DNA of 6,610 nucleotides from Thermotogae bacterium. Lineage in GTDB: Bacteria; Thermotogota; Thermotogae; UBA12178. Location of the stretch: NCBI GenBank assembly GCA_003641795.1, contig QNAP01000100.1, positions 1-6,610 of the forward strand, given 5' to 3'. Within the stretch, counting starts at the first letter, position 1, and every line of letters begins with the position of its first letter. Position numbers and translations under genes: made by a program. Of the stretch, positions 1 through 5,628 are shown piece after piece. The notes beneath the pieces were generated by a model. It did no database searches. It saw nothing but the letters and a program-made list of their open reading frames with translations, and was not told where the DNA came from.

Positions 1-130
1 AAACGGGCACTCTCATGAAGATTCAACATCCTGTTTCAGCTTCATGCTCGCTACATCCGTGTAGCTCGGTGCCCGTTTGTATGAGTGCTCGCATCGGCGC
101 TTCGCAAGACAAGCATTCTGCAATGTGAAA
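1..130 (+). repeat. Structured repeat, copy A (three-way-junction core plus 3' arm 'a')
   Basis: The core at 1-78 can fold into three stems meeting at a junction. The closing stem is AAACGGGCAC (1-10) with GTGCCCGTTT (69-78). The long arm is CATGAAG (14-20) with CTTCATG (40-46), and inside it AACA/TGTT pairs around a TCC loop, separated by a 4x4 internal loop. The short hairpin is GCTACA-TCCG-TGTAGC (50-65). A 3' arm follows to 130 and contains CGC-ATCG-GCG (90-99). Positions 14-130 recur inverted at 6494-6610 with 114 of 117 bases identical. The left boundary may lie outside the window. No reading frame of interest runs through it. Function is unknown; it could be a non-autonomous mobile repeat or a structured RNA/DNA element. 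Confidence 0.85.
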
Positions 131-149
131 TCAAGGGAGAAGGGTAGAA

Positions 150-194
150 GATGCTCACTCGGCGCTCGTGAGGCTGTGTGATCGTGAGGAATTC
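150..194 (+). repeat. Solo repeat fragment, arm 'b'
   Basis: These 45 bases match 6419-6463 (the 3' arm of repeat copy B) at 42 of 45 positions in the same orientation. Here the arm stands alone: there is no junction core and no complementary 5' arm next to it. It lies 19 nt downstream of copy A. It looks like a remnant or an ancestral module of the repeat family. Confidence 0.8.
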
Positions 195-216
195 AGGAGT
201 GGTGGAGGGAAATGTG

Positions 217-251
217 CGCTTCGGCGCTCCGCAAGACAAGCGTTCTGTAAT
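217..251 (+). repeat. Solo repeat fragment, arm 'a'
   Basis: These 35 bases match the arm in copy A (90-124) and its inverted counterpart in copy C. Against copy C, 32 of 35 bases agree. The fragment begins inside a perfect GCGC-TTCG-GCGC mini-hairpin (216-227). The other copies have CGC-TTCG-GCG or CGC-ATCG-GCG at this place. It is not accompanied by a core, so it is a second isolated module in the same intergenic region. Confidence 0.75.
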
Positions 252-271
252 ATCGCTTTTGTAAGTTCATG

Positions 272-325
272 TGGTACCATTCATTTGTGCTTCCTTTCTT
301 GTTTTGAGGTATTTCAATGGTACCA
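272..325. promoter_or_regulatory. Spaced inverted repeat TGGTACCATT, possible operator pair
   Basis: TGGTACCATT at 272-281 is the exact reverse complement of AATGGTACCA at 316-325, and each half contains the palindrome TGGTACCA. The centres are 46 bp apart and lie about 90 and 140 bp upstream of the tRNA/mre promoter -10 box. Either two protein-binding sites or a 10-bp stem with a 34-nt loop is possible. No T-tract follows, so it is not an intrinsic terminator. A role in regulation is inference only. Confidence 0.3.
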
Positions 326-361
326 TCATTGAATTTGGAAGGCCCACTTTTTGCGTGACAC

Positions 362-387
362 CCTATTCAATACCAACTTTGGATAGG
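362..387. repeat. Short dyad just upstream of the promoter
   Basis: CCTATTCAA (362-370) pairs with TTGGATAGG (379-387), nine pairs including one G-T, around an 8-nt loop. It ends about 5 nt before the -35 region of the tRNA-Gln promoter. A regulator site is possible. The sequence after it is not T-rich, so it does not look like a terminator. It may be fortuitous. Confidence 0.25.
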
Positions 388-391
388 TCGA

Positions 392-420
392 TGTTCAACT
401 GAAGATTCATTTGGTATAAT
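392..420 (+). promoter_or_regulatory. Sigma-70 type promoter for tRNA-Gln and the mre operon
   Basis: A consensus TATAAT lies at 415-420, preceded by TGG (412-414), giving an extended -10 element. The -35 candidate TGTTCA (392-397) is 17 bp upstream but is weak, which is tolerable with an extended -10. Transcription should start near 427, about 15 nt before the mature tRNA 5' end. No terminator is seen between the tRNA and mreB, so this promoter probably also serves the protein genes. Confidence 0.75.
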
Positions 421-441
421 AGGGTTAGATTTTCTCGACGC

Positions 442-515
442 TGGGGTGTGGCCAAGCGGCAAGGCGGCGGACTTTGGATCCGCGATCGGTGGTTCGAATC
501 CACCCACCCCAGCCA
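442..515 (+). tRNA. tRNA-Gln (anticodon TTG)
   Basis: The cloverleaf is complete. The acceptor stem is TGGGGTG (442-448) with CACCCCA (505-511), then discriminator G512 and encoded CCA (513-515). The D-arm is GCC/GGC, the anticodon stem GCGGA/TCCGC (467-471, 479-483) closes loop CTTTGGA with anticodon TTG at 474-476, and the T-arm is GGTGG-TTCGAAT-CCACC (488-504). It reads CAA, and CAG by wobble, for glutamine. The tRNA ends 23 nt before the mreB start, and a T5 tract (516-520) is the only termination-like signal between them. The tRNA is therefore probably cut out of a longer mre transcript. Confidence 0.97.
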
Positions 516-538
516 TTTTTCTATGTGAGGTGATCCCC

Positions 539-1561
539 TTGGCCTTCAGAGAAGATATGGGTATAGACCTTGGAACCGCCAACACGCTCGTCTTCGTGCA
601 TGGACGAGGAATAGTGATAAACGAGCCCTCGGTGGTGGCGATAGACACCGAAACCGGAACTGTAATCCAAGTTGGGCTGGCGGCCAAGGAGATGATCGGC
701 AAGACTCCCGCGAGTATTTCGGCGATTCGTCCGCTGAAAAGCGGGGTGATAGCCGATTTTGACATCGCGCGGGTGATGCTGAGGTACTTTATCGGTAGTG
801 CGCGTCGAGGGCTTCCGCTTTTGAAACCACGTGTTGTGATAGGTGTGCCCATAGGTGTGACGGAGGTCGAACGAAAGGCGATAATGGACGCTGCCATAGA
901 GGCTGGAGCGAGCAGGGTCTTCCTGTTAGAAGAGCCCATGGCAGCGGCTATTGGGGCGGGACTCGATGTGGAAGAACCTTCCGGCAACATGATTGTGGAT
1001 ATCGGAGGAGGAACCACCGAGATAGCGGTGATATCCCTTGGTAGCATTGTCAACAGTGTGTCCGTGAGAATTGCTGGAGACGCGCTTGACGAAGCCATAG
1101 TCCATTACGTGAAGGAAGAGTACAAACTCGCCATAGGTGAGCGTACGGCAGAGAGAGTGAAAATCGAGATCGGTAACGTCTTTCCACTTCCGGAATATGA
1201 CGAACTCGAAGCGATGGTGGTTGGAGTCGATCTTTCCACCGGGTTGCCCAGAAAGATCATCGTTCAAGGCGGAGAGATAAGGGAAGCCTTGGATTCCAAC
1301 GCTAATAGATTGATCGACTCCATAAAGGGCGCTTTGGAGCAGACGCCGCCAGAGCTGGTCACAGACATCGTCGCCAGGGGGATCGTTTTAACAGGTGGTG
1401 GAGCTCTCCTCAAAGGATTCGATCAGCTGGTCTCACGTGAGACGGGTATCAGCGTGATCGTGGCGGACGATCCGTTGACTTGTGTGGCACGTGGTGCTGG
1501 AGCTGTGTTGGAAAAGGTAGACGTGCTGACCAGATTGGCGAAGATGAGCAGGGCGCGATGA
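539..1561 (+). CDS. mreB: Rod shape-determining protein MreB (actin homologue)
   Basis: A 340-residue ATPase that polymerises under the cytoplasmic membrane and directs lateral cell-wall synthesis. The actin-fold nucleotide motifs are all present: phosphate-1 DLGTANT (residues 10-16), E131 in FLLEEPMAAAIG for hydrolysis, phosphate-2 DIGGGTTE (154-161) and the adenosine motif LTGGGALL (284-291). PLLKP (93-97) fits the hydrophobic membrane-insertion loop of T. maritima MreB. The TTG start at 539 is chosen because AGGTGATCC (528-536) sits at ideal distance and the N-terminus then aligns with the family. An upstream ATG at 446 lies inside the tRNA, and the ATG at 557 would remove conserved residues and lacks a good Shine-Dalgarno. 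It is the first protein gene after tRNA-Gln. Its stop overlaps the mreC start by 4 nt (ATGA). Confidence 0.97.
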   Translation: MAFREDMGIDLGTANTLVFVHGRGIVINEPSVVAIDTETGTVIQVGLAAKEMIGKTPASISAIRPLKSGVIADFDIARVMLRYFIGSARRGLPLLKPRVVIGVPIGVTEVERKAIMDAAIEAGASRVFLLEEPMAAAIGAGLDVEEPSGNMIVDIGGGTTEIAVISLGSIVNSVSVRIAGDALDEAIVHYVKEEYKLAIGERTAERVKIEIGNVFPLPEYDELEAMVVGVDLSTGLPRKIIVQGGEIREALDSNANRLIDSIKGALEQTPPELVTDIVARGIVLTGGGALLKGFDQLVSRETGISVIVADDPLTCVARGAGAVLEKVDVLTRLAKMSRAR

Positions 1562-2181
1562 ATGCGAGATGTTTCTTTTTGGTTCTCGTCGTGTTGATAG
1601 CGTGCATGGTAGTAGATAACGTTTCTGTGGGGTTTCTCTCTCGTTTGCTGATTCAGATGACAACGCCTGGCGTAGAAGCAACTGGACATCTCAAAGCCTT
1701 TTTTAGCGATTTTGGGAGTTGTCTTGTTTCGACTAAGAGTGGGGTACAGAGCCGACCTGCTAAGGTGAAAGTACTCACATTGCATTATGGTACGCTGACT
1801 CTCTTGGTTGACACGATCGATGCACACGTGGGTCAGTTGGTTTTGGTTAAGGGTTCTTTACCACTTGGCAAAGTGGTGCGAGTAGACGGTTCTTTAGTCA
1901 CAGTGCAGACGTTGTGGAGTCGAAAACTGCAGATGCCTGTTCGTGTGGATGGTGGACGAGAAGTGGTTCTTTTCAGGGGTGGATATCCCCCAACGGTGGA
2001 AGCCCTCGACGATTCAAACCTCGAGGTGGGGGCTTTGATCAGGTTGGTGGAATATCCCGCGTTACCCGAGGCTTCGTCGACCCTTGGAAGAGTTGGACAG
2101 CGTCTTGGAGGTGGTCGCTACAGTGTTGAAGTCTTTGTGAAGCCCGACAATCTTCCCGGAGAAGTCTCTCTTTTCCCTTGA
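1558..2181 (+). CDS. mreC: Rod shape-determining protein MreC (short form)
   Basis: A 207-residue bitopic membrane protein. An N-terminal hydrophobic segment (about residues 5-19) is followed by a short linker and a beta-rich extracytoplasmic region with the MreC-like pattern LPLGKVVRVDGSLVTVQTL (101-119) and GRVGQRLGGGRYSVEVFVKP near the C-terminus (177-196). MreC links MreB to the periplasmic and transmembrane wall-synthesis proteins. The ATG at 1558 overlaps the mreB stop in an ATGA, which implies translational coupling. The protein is shorter than usual MreC proteins (roughly 270-350 residues), mostly because the coiled coil after the membrane segment is reduced or absent. Assignment rests on weak sequence patterns plus its position between mreB and an mreD-like gene. 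Confidence 0.8.
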   Translation: MNARCFFLVLVVLIACMVVDNVSVGFLSRLLIQMTTPGVEATGHLKAFFSDFGSCLVSTKSGVQSRPAKVKVLTLHYGTLTLLVDTIDAHVGQLVLVKGSLPLGKVVRVDGSLVTVQTLWSRKLQMPVRVDGGREVVLFRGGYPPTVEALDDSNLEVGALIRLVEYPALPEASSTLGRVGQRLGGGRYSVEVFVKPDNLPGEVSLFP

Positions 2182-2194
2182 ACGGGGTGGAAGT

Positions 2195-2593
2195 GTGCAT
2201 GTCATTAAAGTTGTTCTGCCATTTTTGCTGGTTTTGACTGTATTTTGGGATCTGAATCTTGGAAGCGTCTTCATCACGTTTCCTTTGGTTTTGGTACTCC
2301 TTTTTGGAAACAATTTGGTGAGACCGTCTTTTCTTGTGATGTCAGCAACACTGGTGGGGTTGATCTACGATGCCTGGATAGTGGGACGCTTGGGCATATT
2401 GGGTACGGTCTTCTTCCTCGGTGCTTTTGCTACGCTGGTGATCTTTAGAAGTCTCGAAGGCGTCGCTCTTAGAGAGATACTGGCGTATCTTCTGTGGTAC
2501 GCTGTTTTCGCCGTTGTTCTGAGAGAAATTTGGGGGATCGTTAGCATTGGAGCCCTTGCCTTGTTGAGGTGGCGCCTTTGGGCAAGGGGGTGA
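2195..2593 (+). CDS. mreD: MreD-like integral membrane protein
   Basis: A 132-residue, very hydrophobic protein with about five or six predicted membrane segments (near residues 5-18, 24-38, 44-60, 66-84, 94-110 and 113-125). The stretch VGLIYDAWIVGRLGILG (54-70) resembles the small-residue/Asp/Gly pattern of MreD. MreD is a polytopic partner of MreC in the elongation complex. The GTG start at 2195 is chosen because GGGGTGG (2184-2190) precedes it at short distance; there is a 13-nt gap after mreC. It is smaller than typical MreD (about 160 residues). Without its position after mreB and mreC it would be called only a small membrane protein. Confidence 0.7.
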   Translation: MHVIKVVLPFLLVLTVFWDLNLGSVFITFPLVLVLLFGNNLVRPSFLVMSATLVGLIYDAWIVGRLGILGTVFFLGAFATLVIFRSLEGVALREILAYLLWYAVFAVVLREIWGIVSIGALALLRWRLWARG

Positions 2594-2597
2594 ATCG

Positions 2598-3065
2598 GTG
2601 GAGATCTTTCCAACGGATCCGAACGTGTCAAAGGAACCCGAAAAGGTGCTGAAGAGGGAGAAAGTAAAGCGTTCTGGTAAGCGCTCGACTAAAAAGGAAG
2701 CTACGGGATTTTTCGAAGTGCTTTCAGAAAAAGAATGTGAGTTACTCGAGGAAAGACTTCAGGAAACCTTGAGCGAGATACTTGATTCTGGGAACGCTTT
2801 CGTGCGATCTCCAACGGAGAGGAATTTAAAACGGTACAAGGAAGCCATAAAGAGGTTTCTCATGCTTTTAGAGAAACGGCTTTACAGGATCAAAGACAGC
2901 TACGATGTCAGGCAAAAAAGGGTGAGGCTTAACCAAATAGCTGAGGTAGTGGATGAGAGGCTCAAAGAGATCGCCGAAAAGCTCATGGAAAACGAGCGTT
3001 CAACTCTAAATTTCGCCGCGAGAGTGGACGAGATAAACGGCCTTCTTCTGGACCTGTACAGATGA
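2598..3065 (+). CDS. yaaR: YaaR-family (DUF327) helical protein
   Basis: A 155-residue charged, almost wholly alpha-helical soluble protein. A lysine-rich, probably disordered N-terminus (residues 1-35) is followed by helices from FFEVLSEKE (38-46) to the C-terminal DEINGLLLDLYR. The pattern around ERNLKRYKEAIKRFL (74-88) and the closing I-[GN]-LL-DLYR fit the DUF327 family. A Bacillus member, YaaR, lies directly before holB and yaaT, exactly as here; a T. maritima member defines the same structural family (from memory). Its biochemical role is unknown. The GTG start at 2598 has a strong AAGGGGGTGAATC-type Shine-Dalgarno (2584-2596), and only 4 nt separate it from the mreD stop. Family assignment is by pattern and synteny. 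Confidence 0.82.
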   Translation: MEIFPTDPNVSKEPEKVLKREKVKRSGKRSTKKEATGFFEVLSEKECELLEERLQETLSEILDSGNAFVRSPTERNLKRYKEAIKRFLMLLEKRLYRIKDSYDVRQKRVRLNQIAEVVDERLKEIAEKLMENERSTLNFAARVDEINGLLLDLYR

Positions 3066-3078
3066 ACAGGTGATGCTT

Positions 3079-4101
3079 ATGAGAGCTGGAGATCGTTTGA
3101 AGCGTATCATAGAACGTTTGGAGGGCCCCAGCGTGCTCTTGTGTGGAACGAGCGTTTCCTTCATGCACGAAGAGGTGAGGAGAAGCATACAAGAACTTGA
3201 AAGAGATCGTAAGACCGACTTTGACATCATGGAAGCATCTCCTTCGGAAGGAAACATAGGAATAGACAGTGTACGAGAATTAACAGAGTTTCTCGCAAGT
3301 CCACCTGTGTACGCTACAAGACGCTACGGCATCGTTATAGATGCCGACCGCCTCACTTCTCAAGCTTCCAACGCCTTCTTAAAGATCCTGGAAGAGCACC
3401 GCCCAGACAGTGTTGTTATCCTTCTTTCACAGCGTTGTGATGAGCTATTAGAGACCGTCAAAAGCAGATGCCTCCGTTTGCATTTTAGCTACCCCGTAAG
3501 TCGTGTTCAAGCAATTATCAGCAAGTACAAGGAATTCAAGGCCTTTAAAGCTTTGATGATGGAAGACTACGAAATCCTGTGCTTTTTAGAACGCATGGGA
3601 GAATCTTCGGCGAGCGTGGAGACTTTCTTGCAAGCTTGCAGACGCTATGGAAAGCTTGGTGAAGAAGAGCTGGTAACGGCCGTGACGGAGCTGTTGGAAA
3701 AAGATTCTCCCGAGGGGCGCCTGCTTTTCCACTGCTGGTTTCGCGAATTTTTGAATCGTGTCGGCAGTGCAACAGCGTCCACGGATGCGGAGTTAATCTT
3801 GAAACTTTCCAAAGTGAGGAAGGGAGAATTGTTGAATCGAATAGTTCTGGAATCCCTTCACACGCTCAGGGAGTTCGTGTTGGTTTTTGGTTCATCTGCA
3901 TGGCACCTTACGAGAAGTCCCGACATGCTGAAGCAGGCTGCTTTGCTACATTGTGATCTCGAACTGGGCACCATCGTTGAGCAGCTCCGTTGGTTTCTTG
4001 CCGTTGCCTCCCGCAAGGTAGAGAATCTCAACAGTGAAGCCGCCGTTTTTGTCGCGCTGTTGAGACTCAAGAGACTACTGAGAGGTGAGAAGAATTGCTG
4101 A
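3079..4101 (+). CDS. holB: DNA polymerase III delta' subunit (clamp loader)
   Basis: A 340-residue AAA+-type clamp-loader subunit that helps load the beta sliding clamp at the replication fork. Recognisable parts are GIDSVREL (61-68), the degenerate Walker B-like region VIDADRLTSQASNAFLKILE (87-106) and the SRC motif in VKSRCLRL (127-134). The C-terminal half is helical, as expected for the collar domain. No Walker A P-loop exists: the corresponding place reads LLCGTSVSF (20-28). The four zinc-binding cysteines of many delta' proteins are absent, with no Cys between residues 22 and 120. This fits a structural, non-hydrolysing subunit. ATG 3079 is preferred over GTG 3070 and ATG 3073 because AGGTGAT (3068-3074) then has the same spacing as in mreB. 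Its end overlaps ricT by 7 nt. Confidence 0.87.
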   Translation: MRAGDRLKRIIERLEGPSVLLCGTSVSFMHEEVRRSIQELERDRKTDFDIMEASPSEGNIGIDSVRELTEFLASPPVYATRRYGIVIDADRLTSQASNAFLKILEEHRPDSVVILLSQRCDELLETVKSRCLRLHFSYPVSRVQAIISKYKEFKAFKALMMEDYEILCFLERMGESSASVETFLQACRRYGKLGEEELVTAVTELLEKDSPEGRLLFHCWFREFLNRVGSATASTDAELILKLSKVRKGELLNRIVLESLHTLREFVLVFGSSAWHLTRSPDMLKQAALLHCDLELGTIVEQLRWFLAVASRKVENLNSEAAVFVALLRLKRLLRGEKNC

Positions 4102-4916
4102 AAGCGGTCGTTTATGGCATAGAACTCTTTCCTGTGGGCAAGATACACTATCTCTCTTGTGAGGAAGAGCTCCACAGAGATGACCTTGTTCTGATAATGA
4201 CGGAGTTTGGTCCAGATGTGGGGCGTGTTTTATTTGGTCCTCGGGAGATGACGCTGGACCAGATTGGTGGAGAAGTGAAACCCGTCTTGAAAAAGTTGGA
4301 CGAAGAAGATTTGAAGCGTCATCGACGTAACCAAGAGGATGCCAGGGAAGCGTTCGATATCTGTAAAGAAAAGATAGCCGAACACGGGCTACCCATGAAA
4401 CTCCTTCATGCCAGGTACATCTTCGACAGGTCGAGGTTGCTTTTCTACTTCAGTGCTGAGGGGAGGGTAGACTTCCGCGCGTTGGTGAGAGACCTGGCGA
4501 GGATCTTCAAAACACGCATAGAATTGAGACAGGTTGGAGCTAGGGATGAAGTCAAGTTCATAGGTGGGCTCGGCATCTGCGGTCAGGAAACGTGTTGTAC
4601 GAGACACCTCAGAAGCTTCACCAGCGTCACACTGAAACATGCGAAGAAACAACAGATGCTGATAAATCCTGTCAAGATCTCCGGTCAGTGTAAGAAACTC
4701 CTCTGTTGTCTCGCGTACGAACACTACTTCTATGAAGAAGAGCTCGAAAACATCCCGGACGAAGGCAGTATGATTCGGTACGAAGACCAACTCTGCAGGG
4801 TAATAACCGTGAACGTGTTTTTGAGGGAAGTGACCATCTTGACCCAATCAGGACAGATATTGAAGCTTCCTTTCTCCTATTTTCAAAAGGAGGCCGACTC
4901 GAAGCGTGAGGTATAG
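4095..4916 (+). CDS. ricT: PSP1/RicT-family protein (YaaT homologue)
   Basis: A 273-residue cytosolic protein of the PSP1 C-terminal domain family. In Bacillus, RicT (YaaT) acts with RicA and RicF in an iron-sulfur complex that promotes RNase Y-dependent RNA maturation. Family marks are FGPDVGRVL (38-46), the central LLFYFSAEGRVDFRALVRDL (115-134) and the two Cys clusters GICGQETCC (160-168) and GQCKKLLCCLAYE (197-209), giving C162, C167, C168, C199, C204 and C205 as likely cluster ligands. Length matches the family. The TTG at 4095 has AGGTGA (4083-4088) upstream and overlaps the end of holB by 7 nt, so translation is probably coupled. The holB-ricT order is that of Bacillus. No RicA or RicF partner is in the window. 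Confidence 0.92.
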   Translation: MLKAVVYGIELFPVGKIHYLSCEEELHRDDLVLIMTEFGPDVGRVLFGPREMTLDQIGGEVKPVLKKLDEEDLKRHRRNQEDAREAFDICKEKIAEHGLPMKLLHARYIFDRSRLLFYFSAEGRVDFRALVRDLARIFKTRIELRQVGARDEVKFIGGLGICGQETCCTRHLRSFTSVTLKHAKKQQMLINPVKISGQCKKLLCCLAYEHYFYEEELENIPDEGSMIRYEDQLCRVITVNVFLREVTILTQSGQILKLPFSYFQKEADSKREV

Positions 4917-5595
4917 GGTTCTCCATCGCTGGAATGTCGATCCACGGGAAGCCATAGCCATACAAAACGATCTTAAGAGTCGTTTGGTGCTCCGTGCTGT
5001 CGATCGTACCTTCAAAATAGCAGCCGGAGTCGATCTTGCCTTTTCAAAAACCGGGAAGATGGCCGTGGCGGTGATCGTGGTTCTCGACGAGAAGATGAAT
5101 GTGGTCGAGAGTGTTCACGCATGGGTGGAGGTTGGGTACCCTTACATTCCAGGCCTTCTCGTCTTTAGGGAGGGACCCGCGTTCTTGAAAGCGTGGGAAA
5201 AGCTACGCACCGAACCCGATGTCGTCTTCTTCGACGGACAAGGCATAGCGCATCCGAGGGGTATCGGGATAGCTTCGCACATGGGCCTCTTCATAGAGAA
5301 ACCAACCCTTGGGGTTGCGAAGTCGCGTCTGTATGGTCGCCATAAGCCTGTGGGAAATGAGCAAGGTGACATGGTTCCGGTGTTTGACGATTTCGGGAAA
5401 ATCATCGGTATGGTGTTGAGAACGAGGAAGAATGTCAAACCCGTTTACGTCTCTCCAGGGCATCTGATGGATGTTGAGACCGCCGTAGAGCTAACCCAAA
5501 AGTGGCTGATGGGGTACAGACTTCCAGAACCTACGCGTTTGGCACACAAATTCGCTGGAACACTCAAAAAACAGGGTGAGAGTTTCTTGCGATGA
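4906..5595 (+). CDS. nfi: Endonuclease V (deoxyinosine 3' endonuclease)
   Basis: A 229-residue repair nuclease that cuts the second phosphodiester bond 3' of deoxyinosine, made by adenine deamination. Metal and catalytic residues known from the T. maritima enzyme are present at the same numbers: D43 in AGVDLAF, E89 in FREGP, D110 in DGQG, H116, K139 in GVAKSRLYG and H214. The strand-separating wedge is PYIPG (79-83, Y80). The GTG start at 4906 lies inside the end of ricT (11-nt overlap) and gives an N-terminus alignable with the T. maritima protein. The AAGGAGG Shine-Dalgarno (about 4887-4893) is 12 nt away, slightly long. Co-location with shape and replication genes is probably operon packing rather than a shared pathway. 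Confidence 0.97.
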   Translation: MRYRVLHRWNVDPREAIAIQNDLKSRLVLRAVDRTFKIAAGVDLAFSKTGKMAVAVIVVLDEKMNVVESVHAWVEVGYPYIPGLLVFREGPAFLKAWEKLRTEPDVVFFDGQGIAHPRGIGIASHMGLFIEKPTLGVAKSRLYGRHKPVGNEQGDMVPVFDDFGKIIGMVLRTRKNVKPVYVSPGHLMDVETAVELTQKWLMGYRLPEPTRLAHKFAGTLKKQGESFLR

Positions 5596-5613
5596 ACACG
5601 AGTGGTGTATAAT
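5587..5613 (+). promoter_or_regulatory. Possible promoter for the last gene
   Basis: A consensus TATAAT at 5608-5613 lies in the 33-nt gap after nfi. TTGCGA (5587-5592) could serve as -35 but the spacing is short (15 bp). Transcription would start near 5620, which would cut into the ribosome-binding site AAGAGGGA (5616-5623). It may therefore be weak or fortuitous, and the gene may rely on read-through from the operon. Confidence 0.35.
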
Positions 5614-5628
5614 TCAAGAGGGATAAGT

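Noticed and set aside
51..239. Minus-strand frame in the left repeats, sharing a short peptide with a frame at 6356-6547
   Set aside because: Both frames come from the arm-b repeat, so the similarity is repeat identity. Frames differ outside the arm, no ribosome site is evident, and the DNA is better explained by paired structure.
1..260. CRISPR array in the repeat-rich flank
   Set aside because: Units are unequal, widely spaced, modular and palindromic on a large scale, with no regular spacers and no cas genes.
400..409. TGAAGATTCA before the -10 box matches the repeat core (16-25)
   Set aside because: A 10-base match between a repeat of this size and a 6.6-kb window is expected by chance at a fair rate, and flanking bases do not match.
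446..538. Upstream extension of the mreB frame from ATG 446
   Set aside because: The extension runs through the tRNA-Gln gene and has no ribosome-binding site. TTG 539 has a near-perfect one and the family N-terminus.
367..1098. A 243-codon open frame on the minus strand
   Set aside because: It is antisense to tRNA-Gln and mreB, has a low-complexity Ser/Pro/Ile composition and resembles no protein. mreB on the plus strand explains the codon structure.
3070..3078. GTG 3070 or ATG 3073 as the holB start
   Set aside because: They overlap the AGGTGAT ribosome site itself. ATG 3079 has the proper distance.
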